A program made the translations under genes and the position numbers. Source: Hyphomicrobiales bacterium (GTDB lineage Bacteria; Pseudomonadota; Alphaproteobacteria; Rhizobiales; Rhizobiaceae). Taken from it: a stretch of 64,000 nt of DNA. This document shows, in pieces, positions 1 through 7,430 of this stretch (position 1 is its first letter; each line of letters starts with the position of its first letter). The stretch covers positions 124,001 through 188,000 of the forward strand of contig UCGV01000002.1 in the NCBI GenBank assembly GCA_900471925.1. Reading direction: 5' to 3'. The notes under the pieces are model-generated. The model did not search any database, was not told where the DNA came from, and saw nothing but the letters and a program-made list of their open reading frames with translations.

Positions 1-1566
1 TTCGGGGCATATTTCAGGCTCGCAAGGGTCGGCTGGATTCTGGTGCGCGAAGGCGTCGTTTCGGCGCTGCCTTCGGAGGGCCTGCCGCCTTCCGTCAGCC
101 TCGCGAAATCTTTTGTCGGCATGTTTGCGCGCAATCGCAGCAAACAGCAGAAGCGCAGCGATCGGCTGGCCAAGGCCGTCGAGCGGCTTGGGCCGTCCTA
201 TGTAAAAATCGGGCAGTTCCTGGCGACACGCCCCGATGTGGTCGGCGTCGATTTCGCCGATGACCTTTCGCAGCTTCAGGACCGCATGGCCTTTTTCCCG
301 GCGGCCGCCGCCAAGGCCAATATCGAGGGCTCCCTCGGGCGGCCGATCACGGATCTCTACGCGAGCTTCGGCGATCCGATTGCGGCGGCCTCGATCGCGC
401 AGGTGCATGCGGCCGAGGTCGACACCCCGCAGGGACGCAAGAAGGTCGCCGTCAAGGTCGTGCGGCCCGGTGTCAGGGCGCGCTTTGCCCATGATATCGA
501 GGCGATGTATCTGGTCGCCCACATGCAGGAACGCTTCATGCCGGCAAGCCGCCGTCTGCGGCCCGTCGAGGTGACGAAGACGCTGGAACAGACCACCAAG
601 GTAGAAATGGACCTGCGTCTGGAAGCGGCGGCACTTTCGGAAATTGCCGAGAATACCGAGAAGGATCCCGGCTTCCGCGTGCCGAAAGTGGACTGGGAGC
701 GCACCGGCCGCGACGTCATCACCATGGAGTGGATCGACGGCGTGAAAATGTCCGACGTCGAGGGCCTAAGGGCTGCCGGCCACGATCTCAACGCGCTTGC
801 CGATACGCTGATCCAGTCCTTCCTGCGCCATACGCTTCGCGACGGTTTCTTCCATGCCGACATGCATCCCGGCAATCTCTTCGTCGACGCTGATGGCATG
901 ATCGTTGCCGTCGACATGGGCATAGTCGGGCGCCTCGGCAAGAAGGAACGCCGGTTCCTCGCGGAGATCCTCTTCGGCTTCATCACCCGCGACTATATCC
1001 GGGTGGCACAGGTGCATTTCGAAGCCGGCTATGTACCGGGCCACCACAATGTGGAGAGCTTTGCCCAGGCGATCCGGGCGATCGGGGAGCCGATCCACGG
1101 CCAGCCCGCCGAGACGATCTCGATGGGCAAGCTGCTGACGCTGCTTTTCGAGGTGACCGAGCTTTTCGACATGCAGACACGGCCGGAACTGGTGATGCTG
1201 CAGAAGACGATGGTCGTCGTCGAAGGCGTCTCGCGCATGCTCAATCCGCGCTTCAACATGTGGAAGGCGTCCGAGCCCGTCGTCGGCGACTGGATCAAGA
1301 ACAACCTCGGTCCGAAGCGCATCGTTACCGATCTCAAGGACGGGCTGAAGGCGGCTGTGAAGCTTGCCGAGGCAGCACCCGAGATTGCCGCCCAGACCGA
1401 GAAGTTCCACCACCAGCTTCTGCATATGAGCGAGCACGGATTGCGCTTCGATGAGCAGACGGCAGAAGCCATCGGCAAGGCGGAAGCACGCCATAATCGC
1501 TCGGCCAAAGTAGCCCTCTGGATCATTGCGCTCGCACTTCTCTATATTGCCTGGATAATGAGCTGA
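1..1566 (+). CDS. ubiB: UbiB/ABC1-family atypical kinase, 5' end outside window
   Basis: Predicted membrane-associated atypical kinase/ATPase needed for ubiquinone biosynthesis. The frame is open from base 1, so the real start lies upstream; the GTG at 43 is internal, because the residues before it (FGAYFRLARVGWILV) read as a normal UbiB N-terminus. Family motifs in order are the KxGQ segment (YVKIGQFLATRP), the Ala-rich loop (AAASIAQVH) that replaces the usual Gly-rich loop, the lysine in VAVKVVRPG, the catalytic segment HADMHPGN and DMG in place of DFG. The C-terminus ends in a hydrophobic membrane anchor (VALWIIALALLYIAWIMS). 521 residues are visible, close to full length. In many proteobacteria ubiB follows ubiE; that gene would be left of the window. 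Confidence 0.93.
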   Translation, partial: FGAYFRLARVGWILVREGVVSALPSEGLPPSVSLAKSFVGMFARNRSKQQKRSDRLAKAVERLGPSYVKIGQFLATRPDVVGVDFADDLSQLQDRMAFFPAAAAKANIEGSLGRPITDLYASFGDPIAAASIAQVHAAEVDTPQGRKKVAVKVVRPGVRARFAHDIEAMYLVAHMQERFMPASRRLRPVEVTKTLEQTTKVEMDLRLEAAALSEIAENTEKDPGFRVPKVDWERTGRDVITMEWIDGVKMSDVEGLRAAGHDLNALADTLIQSFLRHTLRDGFFHADMHPGNLFVDADGMIVAVDMGIVGRLGKKERRFLAEILFGFITRDYIRVAQVHFEAGYVPGHHNVESFAQAIRAIGEPIHGQPAETISMGKLLTLLFEVTELFDMQTRPELVMLQKTMVVVEGVSRMLNPRFNMWKASEPVVGDWIKNNLGPKRIVTDLKDGLKAAVKLAEAAPEIAAQTEKFHHQLLHMSEHGLRFDEQTAEAIGKAEARHNRSAKVALWIIALALLYIAWIMS

Positions 1567-1658
1567 GCGGGAACTGACAATTACATGATGTGTTCGGCAT
1601 TTGGGATATCCCGCCAGACGTGAGGCTCGCTTAGTCTCACCTCCATGGAGATGAGCAC

Positions 1659-3242
1659 ATGAAGCACGAACGTCCCGGAATCGAACTCAGCGGCCAGCCT
1701 TTCAGCTTTGCCGAGATGGCCAGAATCGGTTCCGGAAAGGTCGCGCTTTCCGCTTCGGAAATAGGCATGCAGCGCGTCAAGATCGCGCGTACCATCGTCG
1801 AGGATGCGATCGCAGCCGGCATGCCGGTTTACGGCGCGACGACTGGTGTGGGCGCCATGAAGGATGTCGAATGGTCGCCCGAAGATCTCGACGCCTTCAA
1901 TCTCGGCCTGGTGCGCGCTCATCACTTCGGTACCGGCACGCCCTTTTCCTGCCATGTCGTGCGCAATGCGATGGCGATGCGCGTCAACACGGCGCTGACC
2001 GGGCAGGTCGGCTGTACGCCAGACCTCATCGACGCCTACATGCGAATGCTGAAAGCTGACGTCATTCCGGTCGTGCGCCGCACCGGTTCGATCGGCTGTG
2101 CTGATATTGGCCTAATGGGGCAGATCGGCGCGGTACTGACCGGCGTCGGCGAGGCAATCTATCGCGGCGAGCGCATGCAGGCGGCCGAGGCTTTCCGGGC
2201 GGCCGGCATGGAGCCGGTAAAGATGGCGCCGCGCGACAGCCTTGCCTCGCTCAGCGTCAATGCCGTGAGCTTTGCAGCCGCCGCCGAGACGACACGCAAC
2301 GCCGCCGCCTCGATCCGCGTGCTGCTTGCAACCGGCATGATGGCCTCAGGTGCTCTCGGCGCATCGCGCGATCCCTGGCGAGCGGTACGCCATGTCGGCA
2401 CGGCAAGAGAGGCGCTGATCGGCGCCTGGCTCTGCAATGCCTCTGATGACTGGGAATGGCCTGTTGCCACCCACGTACAGGACGCGCTGAGTCTGCGCAT
2501 GATCGCCCAGGTCTTCGGCGCCGTTATCGAGAACCTGCTGTCCACCGGGCACAAGATCCTTGCCGCCACTGGCCGCTCCGACGACAATCCCGTCGTCGTC
2601 GAGGGACGAGTGATGACATCAGGCGGTTCGCTGCCGCTCGATGTGACGATTCTGCTGGAATCGGCCGCTCTCTGCATGGCGCACGCAGCGCGCAACGCCT
2701 TCAACCGCTGTGTCCTGCTCGGCAACGGCCAGAGCCGCGGCCTGCCGGTCAATCTGGTGCCGCCGGGCCGCATCGCCACCGGTTTCGGCCCGATCATCAA
2801 GCTCGCCGGCGAAATCTTCTCGCGCGTGCTCTCGATGTCAAACCCGGTTTCGGCGCAGTCGCTCGTGGTTGCGGCCGGGCTTGAGGACGAGGCAGCCTTC
2901 CTGCCGCTCGTCATCGAGCGTTTCGACCGGCAGATGCGGGCGCTGAAGCGTCTTGCAGCACTCGAAGCCCTGCTTTCGGCACAAGCGATCGATATTATCG
3001 GCGATACACCGAAGGGCGTGGCCGGCATGCTCTATGAGGTCGTGCGCAAACATGCGGCCTTCTATACAGTCGATCGGCCGCTTTCGGCCGAAGTCGAGGC
3101 GATCGAAGAGGAACTGGGGTCGGATGCGTTCCTCTCCAAGCTGATCGATCAGGTGCCGATCGCCTCCTTCGACGATTTCTTTGCGCTCGGGTCGCTCGAA
3201 CGCATCGAGGAACGGCTGACGCGGGAACCGGCCATCATCTGA
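1659..3242 (+). CDS. HAL/PAL-family lyase without the MIO tripeptide; candidate ergothionase-type betaine lyase
   Basis: The 527-residue protein has the histidine/aromatic ammonia-lyase fold signatures: PVYGATTGVG at 56-65 (the conserved Tyr loop), QDALSLRMIAQVFGAV, SDDNPVV followed by a Ser-Gly-Gly, and a long helical C-terminus. At the position where these enzymes carry GSVG-Ala-Ser-Gly-Asp, it reads GSIG-Cys-Ala-Asp (143-149), so the MIO electrophile cannot form. Within this fold, ergothionase is known to work without MIO because trimethylamine is already a good leaving group. The neighbours (urocanase-like, DUF917, hydantoinase-like and carbamoylase genes) fit degradation of ergothioneine or S-methyl-ergothioneine. 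The start is ATG with GGAG 7-8 bases upstream. It is first gene of the operon. An ordinary HutH role is unlikely; hercynine is an alternative substrate. Confidence 0.8.
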   Translation: MKHERPGIELSGQPFSFAEMARIGSGKVALSASEIGMQRVKIARTIVEDAIAAGMPVYGATTGVGAMKDVEWSPEDLDAFNLGLVRAHHFGTGTPFSCHVVRNAMAMRVNTALTGQVGCTPDLIDAYMRMLKADVIPVVRRTGSIGCADIGLMGQIGAVLTGVGEAIYRGERMQAAEAFRAAGMEPVKMAPRDSLASLSVNAVSFAAAAETTRNAAASIRVLLATGMMASGALGASRDPWRAVRHVGTAREALIGAWLCNASDDWEWPVATHVQDALSLRMIAQVFGAVIENLLSTGHKILAATGRSDDNPVVVEGRVMTSGGSLPLDVTILLESAALCMAHAARNAFNRCVLLGNGQSRGLPVNLVPPGRIATGFGPIIKLAGEIFSRVLSMSNPVSAQSLVVAAGLEDEAAFLPLVIERFDRQMRALKRLAALEALLSAQAIDIIGDTPKGVAGMLYEVVRKHAAFYTVDRPLSAEVEAIEEELGSDAFLSKLIDQVPIASFDDFFALGSLERIEERLTREPAII

Positions 3243-3270
3243 AGTTCAGACCTATCGAGGGAGACGCGGC

Positions 3271-4638
3271 ATGGATTTCGATCTAGTTCTGCAGGGCACG
3301 GTGGTGCTGCCGGAGCGCATTCTCGACGGCGGCTATGTCGCCGTTCGTGACGGAAAGATCGCGGAAGTCGGCGTTGGTGTGCCGCCGGCGGCTAGGGAGC
3401 GGCATCTGCTCGGCAAGGCGCTGATACTGCCGGGCGCGATCGATGCGCAGGTTCATTCGCTGTCACAGAAGGATCAGGAGGATTTCATCTGGTCGACACG
3501 TTCGGCGGCGGCGGGCGGCGTCACCACCATCGTCGACATGCCCTATGACGAAGGCAATCTCGTCTGCTCGGCAGCGGCGATGAAGAAGAAGGTCGATCAT
3601 GCCGGCCCTCAGGCGCGGGTCGATTTCGCGCTCTATGGCACTGTCGATCCCGAGGAAGCTGCCGCACGCATCGCTGAGATGGTGGATGCCGGCGTTGCTG
3701 CCTTCAAATTCTCGACCTTCGGCACCGATCCCAAACGCTTCCCGCGCATCCCGCCCGCTTTGCTCGACGCCTGCTTTGCGGCGATAGCGCCGACCGGGCT
3801 GACGGCCGGCGTGCACAACGAGGATGACGAGGCGGTCCGTACCTATATGGAGCAGGTGAAAGCCAGCGGCATTACCGACTGGCGGGCGCATGGCCTGTCG
3901 CGGCCGCCAATTACCGAACTGCTTGCCATGCACACGATCTTCGAGACCGGCGCCAATACCGGCTGCCCTTCGCATGTCGTGCATTGTTCGCTTGGACGCG
4001 GCTACGACATCGCGCGGGCCTATCGCCGCGATGGCTTCGAAGCGACGGTGGAATGCTGCATCCACTACCTGACGCTTGACGAGGAAAACGATGTGAAGCG
4101 TCTTGGCGGGAAGGCGAAGATCAATCCGCCGGTGCGCCCGCGCGCCGAAGTGGAAACGCTGTGGCGCAAGGTTGCCGAAGGCAATGTCTGGCTGGTTTCG
4201 ACCGATCACGTCAGCTGGTCGGAAAACCGCAAGACCAATCCCGATATGCTCGCCAATGCATCGGGTGTTCCGGGCCTCGAAGTCATGGTCCCGCTTTTCG
4301 TCAAGGGCGCGCTGGAACGCGGCGTGCCGCTCACCTGGGCAGCGAAGCTGATGGCCGAAAATCCGGCGAAACATTTCCGCCTCGACCATATCAAGGGCGC
4401 CCTCACCCCGGGCAAGGATGCCGATATCGTCGTGCTGGAGCCGAAGGAGATGGTCTATGATGCTTCGGCCAGCGGCAACAATGTTGTCGGCTGGAGCCCC
4501 TATAACGGCATTCGCCTGCCGTGGACGGTTTCGGCCGCCTGGCTGCGGGGAGACAAGATCACCGAAGGGTCGAAGGTTCTGGCTGCGCCCGGCTCTGGCC
4601 ATTTCGTGCGCCCGCTTGCACGACAGGTGCTGGCATGA
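3271..4638 (+). CDS. Hydantoinase/allantoinase-like cyclic amidohydrolase
   Basis: A 455-residue amidohydrolase-superfamily protein of the dihydropyrimidinase/allantoinase/dihydroorotase group, expected to open a cyclic amide such as a hydantoin. The metal site can be traced as Q60-V61-H62 (usually HxH), Lys146 in AAFKFSTFG (the carboxylated lysine), His182 (VHNEDD), His238 (VVHCS) and Asp312 (STDHVSW). The first metal-binding His is replaced by Gln, a variation seen in some dihydroorotases. ATG follows a GGGAG ribosome site. It lies 28 bases after the lyase and its stop overlaps the start of the carbamoylase gene (ATGA), so the two are probably coupled. Inferred substrate is hydantoin-5-propionate, giving N-carbamoyl-glutamate. 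Allantoinase is the main alternative, but no uricase or ureidoglycolate genes are nearby. Confidence 0.82.
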   Translation: MDFDLVLQGTVVLPERILDGGYVAVRDGKIAEVGVGVPPAARERHLLGKALILPGAIDAQVHSLSQKDQEDFIWSTRSAAAGGVTTIVDMPYDEGNLVCSAAAMKKKVDHAGPQARVDFALYGTVDPEEAAARIAEMVDAGVAAFKFSTFGTDPKRFPRIPPALLDACFAAIAPTGLTAGVHNEDDEAVRTYMEQVKASGITDWRAHGLSRPPITELLAMHTIFETGANTGCPSHVVHCSLGRGYDIARAYRRDGFEATVECCIHYLTLDEENDVKRLGGKAKINPPVRPRAEVETLWRKVAEGNVWLVSTDHVSWSENRKTNPDMLANASGVPGLEVMVPLFVKGALERGVPLTWAAKLMAENPAKHFRLDHIKGALTPGKDADIVVLEPKEMVYDASASGNNVVGWSPYNGIRLPWTVSAAWLRGDKITEGSKVLAAPGSGHFVRPLARQVLA

Positions 4639-5882
4639 GCCGCAACCTGCCCGTCAATGCCGGCCGGATTTCCGCAGATATCGAAGCCCTCTCGACAATT
4701 ACCGAGCCGGAGCATCCCTGGACACGTCGCGCTTTTTCGCCGCTCTTCCTCGAAGGCCGCGCCTATCTGGAGGCGCGGATGCAGGCGATCGGGCTGGAGA
4801 CCCGTATCGATGCGTCGGGCAATCTGATCGGCCGGCGCGAAGGCGCAAAACCGGGTTCCGGCATCATCATGCTCGGCTCGCATTCCGATACAGTGCCGGA
4901 TGGCGGGCGCTTCGACGGTATTGCCGGCGTTGCCGCAGCTCTGGAAGTGGCGCGGTCGCTGCGCGAACAGGAAATCCATCTCGACCATGATCTGGAGATC
5001 GTCGATTTCCTGGCCGAAGAAGTCAGCATTTTCGGCGTTTCCTGTATCGGCAGCCGTGGCATGACCGGGCAATTGCCGCAGGCATGGCTTTCCCGCACCG
5101 TCGATGGTCGCGATCTTGCGGAAGCGATTGCCGAGGTCGGGGGATCGCCGGGTGTGCTCACCCACGAGAACAAGCCTGATATTGCCGGCTTTCTGGAACT
5201 GCATATCGAGCAAGGCCCGGTTCTTGAAACCGAGCACAAGGATATCGGCATCGTCACGGCGATCTCGGGCATTACGCGCATTGAAATCACAGTCGAGGGT
5301 CGCGCCGATCATGCCGGTACAACACCGATGGATTCGCGCGCCGATGCTCTGGTGGCCGCCTCACAGCTGGTGCTCGATATCCGCAATGCGGCGAGCGAGC
5401 TTGCCAAGACACCCGGTCATTTTGCCGCCACCGTCGGGGAATTCCGGATCGAGCCGAATGCCGCCAATGTCGTGCCGTCGCGTGTGGTGCTGCTGATCGA
5501 CGGACGGGCTGAAATCCGCGCCGATATGGAAGCTTTCTGCCGCTGGCTGGATGGACATGCCGAAAAGCTTGCTCTGGCATTCGGTGTGACCATCGCACCG
5601 CCGAACCGGATCTCCGACAATCTTCCGACGCCAAGCGATCAGGGGCTGCTTTCCATATTGGAACGTGCTTGCGAAACGGTCGATGCCAAGCATCGTTTCA
5701 TGGCCTCCGGTGCCGGTCACGATACAGCCTGGATCGCCCGCGCAGCACCTGCTGCGATGATCTTCGTGCCCTGCAAGGAAGGCCGCAGCCATTCGCCGGA
5801 CGAATGGGCCGAGAATGACGACATCGCACTCGGTGCTGCCGTGCTTTTCGAAGCGGTGCTCGATATGGACAGGACACTTTAG
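4635..5882 (+). CDS. M20-family N-carbamoyl-amino-acid hydrolase / allantoate amidohydrolase
   Basis: A 415-residue zinc-dependent amidohydrolase of the N-carbamoyl-L-amino-acid hydrolase/allantoate amidohydrolase family. The binuclear site shows as His83 (GSHSDTVPDGG), Asp94 (RFDGIAG), the Glu pair near 128-129 (LAEEVSIFG) and His190 (LHIEQGPVLE); a lid-domain motif GRADHAGTTPMDSRADAL and the C-terminal GAGHDTAWIA are also present. The ATG at 4635 is preferred over in-frame codons upstream because it overlaps the preceding stop as ATGA and starts at the homologous N-terminus. Next to a hydantoinase-like gene, hydrolysis of N-carbamoyl-glutamate to glutamate, ammonia and CO2 is the simplest role; allantoate is the alternative. 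Confidence 0.87.
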   Translation: MSRNLPVNAGRISADIEALSTITEPEHPWTRRAFSPLFLEGRAYLEARMQAIGLETRIDASGNLIGRREGAKPGSGIIMLGSHSDTVPDGGRFDGIAGVAAALEVARSLREQEIHLDHDLEIVDFLAEEVSIFGVSCIGSRGMTGQLPQAWLSRTVDGRDLAEAIAEVGGSPGVLTHENKPDIAGFLELHIEQGPVLETEHKDIGIVTAISGITRIEITVEGRADHAGTTPMDSRADALVAASQLVLDIRNAASELAKTPGHFAATVGEFRIEPNAANVVPSRVVLLIDGRAEIRADMEAFCRWLDGHAEKLALAFGVTIAPPNRISDNLPTPSDQGLLSILERACETVDAKHRFMASGAGHDTAWIARAAPAAMIFVPCKEGRSHSPDEWAENDDIALGAAVLFEAVLDMDRTL

Positions 5883-5889
5883 ATTGGTC

Positions 5890-5934
5890 GCATGATCTCA
5901 TCCGAAAACTGCTTCACATTTTTCGGGATCATGC
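5890..5934. repeat. Rhizobial-type 45-bp intergenic palindromic repeat
   Basis: The gap between the carbamoylase and DUF917 genes holds an imperfect inverted repeat: GCATGATC and CCGAAAA on the left, and TTTTCGGGATCATGC on the right. From memory it closely resembles an element scattered in many copies between genes of Rhizobium, Sinorhizobium and Agrobacterium. It lies inside the operon and would form a hairpin in the mRNA, which could affect decay or processing between upstream and downstream cistrons. Confidence 0.7.
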
Positions 5935-5952
5935 AAAACAAGGAACAGGCCG

Positions 5953-7050
5953 ATGGGACGCATACTGGTTGAGAAGGATGTGGAAGCCGCAGTCAAGGGC
6001 GGCTCCGTCTATGCCGCCGGCGGCGGTGGCTGGGCCGATCATGGTCGTATGCTGGGCTACGCCGCCGTCAATGTCGGCAAACCGGAGCTGGTATCCCTCG
6101 GCGAGCTCGGTGATGACGACTGGATTGCGACAGCAGCTGCGATCGGCGCACCCGCCTCCACCACGCCCTGGGAGATGCAGGGCATCGATTATGTGAAGGC
6201 CGTGCAACTGCTGCAGGAAGCGCTCGGCGAAAAACTGTCGGGCCTCATCATCGGCCAGAACGGTAAATCCTCGACGCTGAACGGCTGGCTGCCGTCGGCG
6301 ATCCTCGGCACCAAGGTTATCGATGCCGTAGGTGATATCAGGGCGCATCCGACCGGCGACATGGGATCGATCGGCATGGCGGGTTCGCCGGAACAGATGA
6401 TCCAGACGGCTGTCGGCGGCAACCGGGCCGAAAATCGCTATATCGAGCTAGTCGTGAAGGGTGCGACGGCGAAGATTTCGCCGGTGCTGCGGGCGGCGGC
6501 CGATCAATCCGGCGGTTTCATTGCCAGCTGCCGCAATCCGCTGCGGGCCTCCTATGTTCGCAAGAATGCAGCGCTTGGCGGCATCTCCATGGCATTGAAG
6601 CTTGGCGAGGCAATCATCGAGGCTGAGAAACGCGGCGGATCGGCGATCATCGATGCGATCTGCAAGACGACGGGCGGCCATATCCTGGCCGAGGGTACGA
6701 TCACCAGGAAGGACGTCGTCTATACGAAGGAAGCCTTTGACATAGGCACGATCACGGTCGGCGCCGGCGACAAGGCCGTGACCCTACATGTGATGAACGA
6801 ATATATGGCTGTCGAAGATGCCGGCGGCACGCGTGTCGCGACCTTCCCGGCCGTCATCACCACGCTTTCCGAGGAGGGGGAGCCGCTTTCCGTCGGCCAG
6901 TTGAAGGGCGGCATGCATGTCTTCATCCTGCACGTGCCGAAGGAGATCATACCGCTATCGGCCAGCGTGCTCGATCCCACCGTCTATCCGCCCGTCGAGA
7001 AGGCTATGGGCATCGAGATAGCACGCTATGCACTGGAGACGAGGGCCTGA
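5953..7050 (+). CDS. DUF917 protein, candidate S-methyl-thiohydantoin desulfurase
   Basis: A 365-residue protein of the DUF917 family (PF06032), which as I recall is now named after S-methyl-thiohydantoin desulfurase. Visible features are a Gly-rich N-terminus (AAGGGGWADHGRML at about 22-35), a central stretch around GDMGSIGMAGSPEQMIQ, and a Gly/Thr-rich C-terminal half typical of the family. The likely reaction is hydrolytic removal of methanethiol from an S-methyl-thiohydantoin, leaving a hydantoin for the amidohydrolase encoded two genes upstream. ATG follows AAGGAACAGGCCG. The 45-bp repeat separates it from the carbamoylase gene. Family membership is fairly secure; the exact substrate is inferred from the operon. 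Confidence 0.75.
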   Translation: MGRILVEKDVEAAVKGGSVYAAGGGGWADHGRMLGYAAVNVGKPELVSLGELGDDDWIATAAAIGAPASTTPWEMQGIDYVKAVQLLQEALGEKLSGLIIGQNGKSSTLNGWLPSAILGTKVIDAVGDIRAHPTGDMGSIGMAGSPEQMIQTAVGGNRAENRYIELVVKGATAKISPVLRAAADQSGGFIASCRNPLRASYVRKNAALGGISMALKLGEAIIEAEKRGGSAIIDAICKTTGGHILAEGTITRKDVVYTKEAFDIGTITVGAGDKAVTLHVMNEYMAVEDAGGTRVATFPAVITTLSEEGEPLSVGQLKGGMHVFILHVPKEIIPLSASVLDPTVYPPVEKAMGIEIARYALETRA

Positions 7051-7053
7051 GCC

Positions 7054-7383
7054 ATGGCGCGCGACCGCGGGCTGGAGGAACTGATGCGCGAGGAACTCGG
7101 CGACCGGCCGGGCCTCAGCGAAAAATCCATGTTCGGCGGCTGGGCCTTCATGCTCAACGGCAACCTTCTCTGCTGCGCACGCCATGACGGCATGTTGCTG
7201 CGTCTCGGCAAGGGCAATGAAGGCTGGGCGCTGGCGCAACCGGGTGTAATGCAGATGCTGTCGGGCGAGCGGATCATGCATGGCTGGGTGCGGGCCAATG
7301 CCGATGTCTATGGCGACGACGCCATCCGACAGCGGCTGATAGGGGCTGCACTTGCCTATGTGGAACCGATGCCTGCCAAATGA
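7054..7383 (+). CDS. TfoX N-terminal-domain protein
   Basis: A 109-residue protein matching the TfoX N-terminal domain: a leading acidic helix, then MFGGWAFMLNGNLLCCARHDGMLLRLG (the typical FGG-x-FxxxG-x-F/L strand pattern) and a C-terminal helix. It starts 4 bases after the DUF917 stop and ends 47 bases before the urocanase-like gene, so it is transcribed within the catabolic operon. Stand-alone TfoX-N proteins are small and poorly understood; the name comes from a competence regulator in Haemophilus. No catalytic role is evident. It could be a small regulator of this pathway or a passenger gene. Confidence 0.78.
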   Translation: MARDRGLEELMREELGDRPGLSEKSMFGGWAFMLNGNLLCCARHDGMLLRLGKGNEGWALAQPGVMQMLSGERIMHGWVRANADVYGDDAIRQRLIGAALAYVEPMPAK

Positions 7384-7430
7384 ATGAACCGGTGCGCTCG
7401 CGCCGATGACGAAAAGACGAGGAACTTGAG

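Noticed and set aside
43..45. GTG at 43 as the start of ubiB
   Set aside because: The frame is open to base 1 and the preceding 14 residues look like the normal UbiB N-terminus.
3271..5882. Allantoin degradation pair (allantoinase plus allantoate amidohydrolase)
   Set aside because: No uricase, transthyretin-like or ureidoglycolate genes nearby; lyase, DUF917 and urocanase-like genes in the same operon point to a hydantoin intermediate instead. It remains a fallback.
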